Below are positions 1-4,989 of a stretch of DNA of 7,099 nt, one piece after another. Numbering within the stretch: position 1 is the first letter of the stretch; each line of letters starts with the position of its first letter. A program made the translations under genes and the position numbers. The notes under the pieces were generated by a model, which did no database searches, had not been told where the DNA came from, and saw only the letters and a list, made by a program, of their open reading frames with translations. Source of the DNA: an uncultured bacterium. GTDB lineage: Bacteria > Armatimonadota > Zipacnadia > Zipacnadales > Zipacnadaceae. Where the stretch lies: the NCBI GenBank assembly GCA_937928475.1, contig CALFVE010000276.1, positions 1 through 7,099 on the forward strand, read 5' to 3'.

Positions 1-222
1 CTAGTGGCACCTCGCACTAATGGTCTGGGATGAAAAGAGTGACGGGTGCTGGGATGATGGCGTCCCGGGACGCCCTGCCCCGGACTGACTCCGGAGTGGC
101 ACGCCCCGGGCGGGGGGGGAGAAAACGCAGTGTCTCTGGTGCCCCCGCCTGACAACTGCTACCAAGAGTAGCGCGGCTCCGCAAGCAACCGGCCGGCGCC
201 GGTGGCCGCCGGCCCTCGCCAC
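1..222 (-). CDS. Doubtful small ORF after tadE, possible frameshifted start of the next operon gene
   Basis: I do not recognise this 73-residue product. Its support is a GTG start preceded nine bases upstream by a strong ribosome site (GGAGGAAGG on the minus strand, plus-strand 232-240), and its position downstream of tadE on the same strand. The N-terminus is basic (RAGGHRRR) and is followed by a short hydrophobic stretch (ACGAALLLVAVV, residues 13-24), as in a signal anchor. The rest is rich in Pro, Ser, Arg and Gly with no motif I know. It crosses a run of eight C (plus-strand 112-119), where a frameshift or sequencing error could lie. The strong palindrome at 191-214 inside the first codons argues against coding. 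It stops at the TAG at 1-3. It could be the broken start of another Tad gene or chance. Confidence 0.22.
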   Translation of the reverse strand: MARAGGHRRRPVACGAALLLVAVVRRGHQRHCVFSPPARGVPLRSQSGAGRPGTPSSQHPSLFSSQTISARCH

Positions 223-380
223 GGCTTTTCGCCTTCCTCCTGGTCCCCCGTAGGTCTTGTCCCTGGGTCGCGTCGGAAAAGGGTGGGGCTCTAGTTCACT
301 TCAGCCCTACGGTGACCGGTTGTCAAGCTGCGCCTGCCCTGTTGCCTCGATTCTGCCGGCCGCCCCGGGCGGCCCCGGCG
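223..380. other. Intergenic region after tadE with a GC palindrome
   Basis: This 158-base gap follows the tadE stop codon. At 358-374 there is a perfect 8-bp inverted repeat (GGCCGCCC / GGGCGGCC) around a single C, starting about 7 bases past the stop codon in transcription order. It is not followed by a T-run on the minus strand, so it is not a standard intrinsic terminator. It may stabilise the 3' end of a transcript or act with Rho. No gene is seen here except the ribosome site for the doubtful ORF. Confidence 0.4.
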
Positions 381-878
381 CTATTCTCGCATCATCACCA
401 TGCTCGCCCGCACCGTGACCGTGCTGGTCCCGGGATCGGCCAGGCTCTGGAACAAGGCCCCGGTAACCAGCGGGTGCGGATAGGTCAGTGTGATGCGGAT
501 CTGGGCCCCGCTCGGTGCGTCATTGGTGGGCGTCACGACACTATCTCCCAAGGTCATCCAGGCGCTCCACACCCCCCCCGTATACGTCCGGTACTCCTGC
601 GTTACCGTGATCAGGCTGGCATTCAGGGTGGTCGCCGCCGCCCGCGCCCGCGCGGTGATGTCGGCGGTCCTGGCCCCCACTGCCGCCACGCGTGCCGCCT
701 CCCGACACGCCGAGTTGAGCGTCAGCGCGTCCTTGAACAACAGCCCCATCTCGATCGTGCCAAACAGCAGAATGATCAGGATGGGCGCCACAATCGCCAT
801 CTCGACGCTCAGGCTCCCCCACGTGATCCTGCGCTGAACTATCCCTCTCAGCAACGTCGCTCGCTCACTAGCGGTCAT
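381..878 (-). CDS. tadE: TadE-like minor pseudopilin
   Basis: This is a 165-residue protein of the TadE family, a minor pseudopilin needed for assembly of Flp (type IVc) pili. The positively charged leader (residues 1-21, including RGIVQRRITWG) ends in Gly21, followed by SLSVE. This is the prepilin processing pattern with Glu26 at mature position +5. A hydrophobic membrane helix covers about residues 26-48 (MAIVAPILIILLFG then TIEMG). The motif N-x-A-C-R-E-A-A-R at 55-63 is typical of TadE-like proteins. The C-terminal part is Thr/Ser-rich and strand-like, as expected for an exported domain. The ATG has a GAGAGG ribosome site and lies 31 bases after the peptidase stop codon, so the two are probably co-transcribed, and the peptidase is the likely processing enzyme. 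TadF or TadG are related alternatives, but the length fits TadE best. Confidence 0.88.
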   Translation of the reverse strand: MTASERATLLRGIVQRRITWGSLSVEMAIVAPILIILLFGTIEMGLLFKDALTLNSACREAARVAAVGARTADITARARAAATTLNASLITVTQEYRTYTGGVWSAWMTLGDSVVTPTNDAPSGAQIRITLTYPHPLVTGALFQSLADPGTSTVTVRASMVMMRE

Positions 879-909
879 CTCGACCAGCCTCTCGCACAGC
901 AGCGCTTGC

Positions 910-1431
910 CTAGCCCAGATGTAGCACGCAGATGGCTACGATACTCCCCAGGGCGATGGCAATAGCATAGGGCAGTCGCGGTCCCCCTTTGGCCTCGTGC
1001 ATCTCCATCGGTACCCCGTGGGCCAACCGTAGGTAGACACTGGCCACCAGGAACCGCAAGCGCTGGCCGAGCACACCCCGGTACAGGCCTACGACAATCG
1101 CCAGGGCGGCGCCGACCAGCGCCGTGTAGAAAAGCGCCCAGGCCAGAAAGTACGCCCCCTGCAGGGCGCCCACGGCCATGAGCAGTTTGATGTCCCCCCC
1201 GCCCAGTATTCGTCCGAACAGGGCGCTCACGATGAACAGTCCGAAACCCAGCCCCAGGCCTCCCAGCGACAGCAATAAGCCGTCGCCGCCCCTGAAGGTC
1301 GTATTCACCAGCACCCCCGTCAGCATGGCCGGCAGCGTCAGCACGTTGAGAATCTTCCCCCACCGGACGTCGGTGTAGACGGCCGCGCCGGAGATCAGTA
1401 CAGTTATACTGGCTACGATGATGGGCAGCAT
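910..1431 (-). CDS. cpaA: Prepilin peptidase, CpaA/TadV type (A24 family)
   Basis: This 173-residue polytopic membrane aspartic peptidase should cleave Flp and TadE leader peptides at the cytoplasmic face of the membrane. The two catalytic aspartates of the A24 family are visible: Asp21 in YTDVRWGKILN and Asp80 in the GxGD-type motif GGGDIKLL. About six hydrophobic segments can be seen, near residues 2-19, 27-43, 51-72, 82-97, 99-118 and 152-173. There is no N-terminal methylase domain, which matches the short CpaA/TadV branch rather than PilD. The ATG is preceded at a good distance by GAGGGAA (plus-strand 1438-1444). It follows the pilin array by 168 bases and precedes tadE by 31, the common order of a Tad operon. 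The family call is secure from the motifs. The symbol follows Caulobacter CpaA; TadV is the equivalent name. Confidence 0.93.
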   Translation of the reverse strand: MLPIIVASITVLISGAAVYTDVRWGKILNVLTLPAMLTGVLVNTTFRGGDGLLLSLGGLGLGFGLFIVSALFGRILGGGDIKLLMAVGALQGAYFLAWALFYTALVGAALAIVVGLYRGVLGQRLRFLVASVYLRLAHGVPMEMHEAKGGPRLPYAIAIALGSIVAICVLHLG

Positions 1432-1599
1432 CTCTGGTTCCCTCGCCGGCTCATGCTCACAGGTAGAGAATGTAGGGCGGGAAGGCCAGGCTTTGCTCTC
1501 CTCCCCGCCCCCCGTTGCCCTCGTCTCTCAGACTCTGCTCCCCCCGAATCGGAGTCTGAGGCCCCCACGAAGGCAAAACCTTGCGTTGTTTCAGGTACG
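1432..1599 (-). other. flp1-cpaA intergenic region with a long-stem hairpin
   Basis: The gap holds a perfect 9-bp inverted repeat, CTCAGACTC (1527-1535) and GAGTCTGAG (1552-1560), with a 16-base loop. It is 40 bases past the flp1 stop codon and is not followed by a T-run, so termination would have to be partial or Rho-dependent. A hairpin in this place could protect the 3' end of an abundant pilin message while reducing expression of the peptidase, which is needed in smaller amounts. That role is inference. The ribosome site of cpaA is at 1438-1444. No gene is seen in this gap. Confidence 0.5.
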
Positions 1600-1776
1600 C
1601 TAGCCAAGTGGCTGGCTAATCGAGTTAGTCGCGGCGGCGATAGCCGCCTTGAGTTTCCCGGCAAATCCCACCCACACTCCAATCGCCGCCACGGCCACCA
1701 GCGCCAGGAGCATGGCGTACTCCACGGTGGCCATCCCCTCCTCGTCTCTCGCCCACTGCGAAAGCCAGGTTCTCAT
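1600..1776 (-). CDS. flp: Flp-family type IVc pilin, copy 1 (diverged C-terminus)
   Basis: This 58-residue Flp pilin precursor starts MRTWLSQWARDEEG and is followed by MATVEYAMLLAL. The processing pattern is Gly14, four residues, then Glu19-Tyr20, which is diagnostic of Flp pilins cut by a CpaA/TadV peptidase. The mature protein is 44 residues, as in copies 2 and 3: a hydrophobic helix (about residues 21-39) and a short tail (KLKAAIAAATNSISQPLG). The tail differs from the shared tail of copies 2 and 3, so this copy probably has another surface or role. The ATG at 1776-1774 is fixed by the leader length. The ribosome site is weak (only AAGG about 12 bases upstream), unlike copies 2 and 3. It is the last of four tandem pilin genes and lies nearest to the peptidase gene. 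The family call rests on the Gly-X4-Glu-Tyr motif and context. Confidence 0.93.
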   Translation of the reverse strand: MRTWLSQWARDEEGMATVEYAMLLALVAVAAIGVWVGFAGKLKAAIAAATNSISQPLG

Positions 1777-2014
1777 GGGTCTTCGCCGCCTTCGCGTCCC
1801 GCTTACTCGCTCACCACCCCTCCCCCCGAGGGAGGTGAGGGGGAGCCGCCGGCAACTCCCGGCTGCTCACGCGGCTCCCCATTGTCCCTGTTCGTGGCTT
1901 ACCCCGGGCCTCGGGGTAAGCGGTGTCCGTGCGGCTCCTGGCCTCCTCCTGCTTACGTGTTCGCCGTGCTCTCTCTGCGCCAGGCCCGCGGACGCTGGTG
2001 CCTCGTCGCCTTGC
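1777..2014 (-). other. flp2-flp1 intergenic region, hairpin-rich
   Basis: This 238-base gap contains two strong inverted repeats. The first has 10-bp perfect arms GGGGAGCCGC (1840-1849) and GCGGCTCCCC (1871-1880) around a 21-base loop. The second has 10-bp perfect arms GCTTACCCCG (1897-1906) and CGGGGTAAGC (1912-1921) with a 5-base loop. A third, imperfect pairing joins CTCACC and GGTGAG within about 1810-1839. None is followed by a T-run on the minus strand. The Gly-X4-Glu-Tyr signature of a further pilin is not seen here. The stems may process or stabilise separate pilin messages, or be dispersed palindromic repeats that inserted between the genes. Confidence 0.5.
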
Positions 2015-2191
2015 CTATCCCATGGTGTTGGTGAAGGCGTTCTCCGACTTGCTCACCGACTCTTTGACTTTGCCGCCAAAGGTCGTCCACACCCCGATGG
2101 CCGCCACCACTAGCAGCGCCAGGAGCAGCGCGTACTCAACGGTGGTCAGGCCCTCCTCATCCTTCCAGATTGTCTTGAGGCGTTCGATCAT
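2015..2191 (-). CDS. flp: Flp-family type IVc pilin, copy 2
   Basis: This 58-residue Flp pilin precursor has a leader (MIERLKTIWKDEEG) ending in Gly14, followed by LTTVEYALLLALL with Glu19-Tyr20. The membrane helix runs to about residue 38, then comes a charged tail ending NAFTNTMG. The ATG at 2191-2189 is chosen because AAGGGGGA lies about 9 bases upstream and the leader then matches the other copies. A longer upstream reading in the same frame is low-complexity and lacks this support. The mature 44 residues match copy 3 except at two positions, Leu/Met at residue 24 and Glu/Ser at residue 50, although many codons differ silently. It is probably one of the two major pilin subunits, exported and assembled after cleavage by the nearby peptidase. 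Confidence 0.95.
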   Translation of the reverse strand: MIERLKTIWKDEEGLTTVEYALLLALLVVAAIGVWTTFGGKVKESVSKSENAFTNTMG

Positions 2192-2214
2192 TGGTGTTTC
2201 CCCCTTAGTCTTTT

Positions 2215-2232
2215 CCCGGCCGGAAGGCCGGG
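2215..2232 (-). promoter_or_regulatory. Stem-loop directly upstream of the flp2 ribosome site
   Basis: Perfect 7-bp arms CCCGGCC (2215-2221) and GGCCGGG (2226-2232) close a four-base loop. On the transcribed minus strand the stem is followed by AAAAGACT and then the flp2 ribosome site. It is therefore a 5'-untranslated stem, not a terminator of the preceding gene. It could protect or expose the start of the flp2 message after processing. The stem is read directly; its function is inferred. Confidence 0.45.
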
Positions 2233-2244
2233 GATTGGGTGGAG

Positions 2245-2326
2245 GCGGAGTGGCACTGCGGCGCCTGCTACCCGCCGGGGACCGGAGGCTGGGGTGCGCC
2301 AGTTGGCGGCCTCCCCCACACTCCGC
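2245..2326 (-). ncRNA. Candidate three-way-junction RNA between flp3 and flp2
   Basis: Nested complementary segments can be drawn as a closed fold. The outer stem is GCGGAGTG (2245-2252) with CACTCCGC (2319-2326), 8 bp perfect. Inside it, one arm pairs CGGCG (2259-2263) with CGCCG (2273-2277). A second arm pairs GGAGGC (2284-2289) with GCCTCC (2309-2314) and continues into CGCCA (2297-2301) with TGGCG (2304-2308). This gives a three-way junction of about 82 bases ahead of flp2. It matches no RNA family I know. It could be a cis-acting leader, a processing signal, or a palindromic repeat element. GC-rich DNA pairs easily by chance, so confidence is limited. Confidence 0.3.
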
Positions 2327-2382
2327 ACTCCTCACTTCTCAAACTGCACCTGATGCTCTCGCGACCCTACCCGAGGGCGCGA

Positions 2383-2556
2383 CTACCCCATGGTGTTCGT
2401 GAAGGCGTTGCTGGACTTGGAGACGGACTCCTTGACCTTGCCCCCGAACGTCGTCCACACGCCGATGGCCGCCACCACCAGGAGCGCCATGAGTAGCGCG
2501 TACTCGACGGTGGTCAGGCCCTCCTCGTCGCGCAGGAAGCCCTTGATCAGCTTCAT
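2383..2556 (-). CDS. flp: Flp-family type IVc pilin, copy 3
   Basis: This 57-residue Flp pilin precursor has a leader (MKLIKGFLRDEEG) ending in Gly13, followed by LTTVEYALLMALL with Glu18-Tyr19. A hydrophobic helix and the tail ending NAFTNTMG follow. The start is certain: ATG at 2556-2554 is preceded by AAAGGAGGG (plus-strand 2565-2573), the best ribosome site in the window. The mature sequence is shared with copy 2 at 42 of 44 residues, while about 16 codons differ silently, so the protein has been kept by selection since duplication. With its strong ribosome site, this may be the most highly translated pilin of the array. Confidence 0.95.
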   Translation of the reverse strand: MKLIKGFLRDEEGLTTVEYALLMALLVVAAIGVWTTFGGKVKESVSKSSNAFTNTMG

Positions 2557-2564
2557 CGGTTCTT

Positions 2565-2573
2565 CCCTCCTTT
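2565..2573 (-). promoter_or_regulatory. Strong ribosome binding site of flp3
   Basis: The minus strand reads AAAGGAGGG, ending 8 bases before the ATG at 2556. It is close to the ideal anti-Shine-Dalgarno complement. Copies 1 and 4 have only weak sites, so predicted translation differs sharply across the pilin array. Confidence 0.8.
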
Positions 2574-2583
2574 ATGCTGGTCT

Positions 2584-2618
2584 CGGTCGGGTCGGGCCCC
2601 GATCCGACCCGCCGACCG
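2584..2618 (-). promoter_or_regulatory. Long GC stem-loop between flp4 and flp3
   Basis: CGGGTCGG (2588-2595) pairs perfectly with CCGACCCG (2604-2611) around an 8-base loop. The stem extends through CGGT (2584-2587) with ACCG (2615-2618) across a three-base bulge. An equally good register pairs CGGTCGG (2584-2590) with CCGACCG (2612-2618). It lies just upstream of the flp3 ribosome site and has no following T-run on the minus strand. A role in message processing or stability is inferred. Confidence 0.5.
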
Positions 2619-2649
2619 TCACGCTAAAAGAACCCGCCGACTGTGGCAC

Positions 2650-2811
2650 CTAGTCCCTGGCACCGGCCAAAGAGTCGCTCTCTCCCCGGACGAGATCCTC
2701 CACGGCCCGCCAGATCGCCACGACTCCGCTGACCAGCAGTGGCACTAGCACCGCATATTCGGCTACGGTGAGCACTGTCTCCCAGCTGGCCCCTGAACTG
2801 AGCGTGTGCAT
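2650..2811 (-). CDS. Degenerate Flp-like pilin, copy 4, lacking the processing glycine
   Basis: This 53-residue product starts MHTLSSGASWETV and continues LTVAEYAVLVPLLVSG. The Glu18-Tyr19 pair and a hydrophobic helix match the other Flp copies, and the leader length agrees when ATG 2811-2809 is used. The residue that should be the glycine before the cut site is Val13 (codon GTG), and a proline (Pro25) interrupts the helix. The tail (RAVEDLVRGESDSLAGARD) is unrelated to the other copies. The frame also extends upstream to a TTG at 2877 (75 residues), but that leader would be unusually long. The ribosome site is weak (GGGGG 11 bases upstream). It is the first gene after the candidate promoter. 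It may be an unprocessed or differently processed pilin-like membrane peptide, or a decaying copy. Confidence 0.7.
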   Translation of the reverse strand: MHTLSSGASWETVLTVAEYAVLVPLLVSGVVAIWRAVEDLVRGESDSLAGARD

Positions 2812-2906
2812 TGGGCTTTTTGCCCCCGTGCTGAAGCCTCTGCTTGTCGCTCCTAGCAACCCTTCTCCCCACCCCAACTCCCCACGACCTTGAGTCTATG
2901 TTGAAC

Positions 2907-2935
2907 TATGTACCACATTCGAACGCTGTTGTCAA
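2907..2935 (-). promoter_or_regulatory. Candidate sigma-70-type promoter for the pilin operon
   Basis: On the minus strand a perfect -35 box TTGACA (2935-2930) is separated by 17 bases from TACATA (2912-2907), which matches the -10 consensus at three of six positions. Transcription would begin near 2900 and leave roughly 90 bases before the flp4 ATG. It lies just before the first pilin gene in a locally AT-richer stretch, as expected. The weak -10 could mean activator dependence. Not proved by sequence alone. Confidence 0.5.
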
Positions 2936-2956
2936 GGGGCACTCGCTGAAATATCA

Positions 2957-2983
2957 GGTCTTTGGGAATTATACCTCAAGACC
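2957..2983 (-). promoter_or_regulatory. Dyad around a perfect TATAAT, possible operator or second promoter
   Basis: A 6-bp inverted repeat, GGTCTT (2957-2962) and AAGACC (2978-2983), brackets the minus-strand hexamer TATAAT (2973-2968). No good -35 box is found at 16-18 bases spacing, the best being TTTAGT. The hexamer could therefore be an activator-dependent promoter, or the dyad could be a regulator site about 20 bases upstream of the TTGACA promoter. Read by eye; function inferred. Confidence 0.35.
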
Positions 2984-3388
2984 GGCTCAACTAAACCTGG
3001 GTGGGAAAAATACTTAGCGAGGGTAAACCTTCGATTGGGGAATCCGGCGCGGGGGACCGCCTACTACGTTTACTTATTCCCGAGTCGCCTGGCGCCTCCC
3101 ACACACCAACCACTCCGACGAACGACGCGGCGCCTCCATCCAAATGCTCTCTTTGTATGTGTTTAGCGTCCCCTGTACCGTCTCCCCTGCTTGCGGGGAA
3201 GGAACTACCCCGAGCCTAGCGCGGGGCAGCAGAATAGTCTCTCGTCTGGCTTTTCGGCTCACACGTGGGCGCAGGCAGCAGAGGGGCCGGAGGTGAGGCG
3301 CGGAGGACGAACGTGCCCAGCTTTTGCCGACCTACCCGGTTGGCGGCGTGCGTCGCTGGCAGCTCTCCCGAAACGAGAGGCGAGGCGC

Positions 3389-3410
3389 GGCACCGGCGGC
3401 GCCCGGTGCC
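3389..3410 (-). repeat. 8-bp GC palindrome downstream of the receiver-kinase gene
   Basis: Perfect arms GGCACCGG (3389-3396) and CCGGTGCC (3403-3410) flank a 6-base loop, 77 bases past the stop codon of the receiver-kinase. No T-run follows on the minus strand. It may be a Rho-assisted end, an RNA-stability stem, or a unit of a dispersed palindromic repeat. Confidence 0.45.
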
Positions 3411-3425
3411 TGCGAACCGGAGACG

Positions 3426-3465
3426 CAGCCTGCAAGCCTGTGCCACGCGCACAGTCCGCAGGCTG
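3426..3465 (-). repeat. Two-tier inverted repeat downstream of the receiver-kinase gene
   Basis: The outer arms CAGCCTGC (3426-3433) and GCAGGCTG (3458-3465) are perfect, and the inner arms TGTGC (3439-3443) and GCACA (3449-3453) form a second stem inside them. It begins about 21 bases past the stop codon at 3487. It could fold on either strand as a cruciform or on RNA as a long hairpin. There is no poly-T, so it is not a textbook terminator. Confidence 0.45.
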
Positions 3466-3486
3466 GAAGCCCGCGCAGAGGTGGCC

Positions 3487-4989
3487 TTATTCCCGGCACT
3501 GGAACCGGCAGGGCAGCCACACCGTGAAGGTCGTTCCCTGGCCAGGCCTGCTCTGCACCTCCACGCGGCCGTGGTAGAAGTCCACAATCCGCTTGACGAT
3601 GCTTAGTCCCAGACCGGTGCCGGTGACGTGGCGGCTCTCGGCGCGCCGCTCGCGGAAGAACTCGGAAAAAAGCCGCTGCTGGTTCTCCTCGCTGATGCCC
3701 ACGCCGGTGTCGCTCACCACCAACTTCACAAAGGGCCCTTCCCTCTCCCCCACTATCCGCACCTCCCCGCTCTCCCGGTTATACTTGATGGCATTGCTCA
3801 CCAGGTTGTTGCACAGGCGGATGAGTTCCTCCCGATCCGCCTCCACGGGGGGGAGATCGGGCGGAAACTCTAGATGACAAGTGATCTCCCGCTCGGCAGC
3901 CAGCGGCGCCATCATCTCCAGGACCTCGCTCGCGATCTCCCTCAAGCAGTGGGGTTCGATCTCCCGCCGCACCGTTCCCGCCTCCATCCGCGCCATGTTG
4001 AGCAGATCCCCCACTAAGTCGAGCAGCGCCTTGAGTCGCTGCCGGGAGCGTGCCACCATCTGCCGCTGCTGGGCCGGATCCGTCGCCAGACCCTCCTGCA
4101 TCAGTGCCAGGTAGCCGTCAATCGCCGCCAACGGCGCCCGCAGTTCGTGCGCCACCATGTTGACAAACTGGGCCTTGACCTGCTCCACCTTCTTCAGTTC
4201 GGTGATGTCGCGGAAGACCACCACCGTGCCCAGGAAGGCGCCGCTCCCCTGTTCCACCACCGGAGCGGCATCGGCCAGAATCCAGCCCTGCTCCGGTAGG
4301 TGGGTGAGAGCGATTTCCCGGCTGAGGCGCTTGCGCTGCTCCTGCGCCTCGTTGATCAGGGCCAGCAGGGCCGGCGGCTGGAGTACCCGTTTGAGATCAG
4401 AGACTGCCACCTGCGGGTCGCAACCGGGCAGTACCCGCAGGGCCGCCGGGTTATACAGGACCAGGGAGCCCTCCGCATTGGCCACCAGCACTCCCTCCGC
4501 CATGGCGTTGATGATGATCCGCAGGCGGCTCTTTTCGGTGGCCAGTTCCAGCAGGCGCCGCTCCTGCTCCGCCTGCAGGCGGTTGCGCTCCCGCAGCAGC
4601 CGCACGTGCTGCAGCGCCTTGTAGGTCACCCGCAGGAGATCATCAGGAGTGAAGGGCTTGACCAGGAAGTCATAGGCGCCCCGCTTGGTCGCCTCCACCG
4701 CCGTCTCAATAGTGGCGTAGGCGGTGATGACTACGCTGACCATCTCGGGGGCGAGTTCAGCGGCCTGGGGCAAGTACTCCAAGCCGCCCATGCCCGGCAT
4801 CCGTAAGTCCACCAGGGTCAAGCTAGTCTCGGGGTGAGCGCGCAACAGCTCCAAGCCCTGCTCAGCGGTCTCCGCTAGCCGGACCTGAAAGCCTTCCGCA
4901 CTTAGCACGCGGCGGCAGCCGTTGCGGATGCCGACTTCGTCGTCAATGACTAGGATGGTTTCGGGCACGGCGGATTGGTCGGTGCTCAT
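3487..4989 (-). CDS. Receiver-PAS-histidine kinase hybrid (soluble two-component protein)
   Basis: This is a 500-residue cytoplasmic signalling protein with no membrane segment. An N-terminal receiver domain (about 10-125) has the acidic pocket Asp16-Asp17, phospho-acceptor Asp61 (LVDLRMPG), Thr89 and Lys111 (FLVKPF). A coiled linker (about 128-155) leads to a PAS-like domain (about 155-265). The kinase core has the H-box HELRAPLAAI with phospho-histidine His281, the N-box NNLVSNAIKYN (Asn399), the G1 box SDTGVGIS (Asp427) and the G2 box GTGLGLSI (457-464). All catalytic residues are present. Receiver-first kinases usually take phosphate from a partner kinase or sense through PAS, and pass it to a separate regulator. 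The upstream membrane kinase is the obvious candidate partner. The ATG at 4989 fits the receiver edge, but no clear ribosome site precedes it. The pilin array begins some 680 bases downstream, so control of adhesion is plausible but unproved. Confidence 0.93.
   Translation of the reverse strand: MSTDQSAVPETILVIDDEVGIRNGCRRVLSAEGFQVRLAETAEQGLELLRAHPETSLTLVDLRMPGMGGLEYLPQAAELAPEMVSVVITAYATIETAVEATKRGAYDFLVKPFTPDDLLRVTYKALQHVRLLRERNRLQAEQERRLLELATEKSRLRIIINAMAEGVLVANAEGSLVLYNPAALRVLPGCDPQVAVSDLKRVLQPPALLALINEAQEQRKRLSREIALTHLPEQGWILADAAPVVEQGSGAFLGTVVVFRDITELKKVEQVKAQFVNMVAHELRAPLAAIDGYLALMQEGLATDPAQQRQMVARSRQRLKALLDLVGDLLNMARMEAGTVRREIEPHCLREIASEVLEMMAPLAAEREITCHLEFPPDLPPVEADREELIRLCNNLVSNAIKYNRESGEVRIVGEREGPFVKLVVSDTGVGISEENQQRLFSEFFRERRAESRHVTGTGLGLSIVKRIVDFYHGRVEVQSRPGQGTTFTVWLPCRFQCRE

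Larger units (their letters stand above)
2984..3486. other. Non-coding, palindrome-rich spacer between the pilin operon and the receiver-kinase gene
   Basis: I see no convincing gene in this 503-base stretch. Short open frames occur on both strands but are low-complexity and lack ribosome sites. It holds several GC palindromes. TCCCC/GGGGA is at 3183-3199. GGCACCGG/CCGGTGCC is at 3389-3410 (8 bp perfect, 6-base loop). At 3426-3465 there is a two-tier structure, CAGCCTGC/GCAGGCTG outside TGTGC/GCACA. The part from about 3200 follows the receiver-kinase stop codon and may include its transcription end, but without a T-run. Density and composition resemble dispersed palindromic (REP/MITE-like) repeats, which is inference. 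Confidence 0.5.

Noticed and set aside
1777..2014. CRISPR array or decayed fifth pilin in the longest flp gap
   Set aside because: No regularly spaced direct repeats, and no Gly-X4-Glu-Tyr core or hydrophobic helix in any minus-strand frame that I could read.
2015..2335. Longer 106-residue version of flp copy 2
   Set aside because: The added N-terminus is Pro/Arg-rich, lacks a ribosome site and would give a far too long leader. The ATG at 2191 has a good site and fits the family.
2650..2877. 75-residue version of flp copy 4 from a TTG
   Set aside because: It would place the pilin core 35 residues from the start, unlike the 13-14 residue leaders of the other copies. The internal ATG at 2811 aligns properly.
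2890..2925. Sigma-54 promoter near TGGTAC on the minus strand
   Set aside because: The GG and GC elements at the required 10-base spacing are not both present.
2929..2957. Plus-strand promoter TTGTCA-17-TATCAG overlapping the pilin promoter
   Set aside because: There is no gene downstream on the plus strand to be served. The boxes are partly forced by the palindromic TTGTCAA. An antisense RNA is possible but unsupported.
4157..4806. Plus-strand open frames opposite the receiver-kinase
   Set aside because: Arg/Ser-rich shadow translations with no ribosome site or motif; the minus strand has full receiver and kinase motifs.
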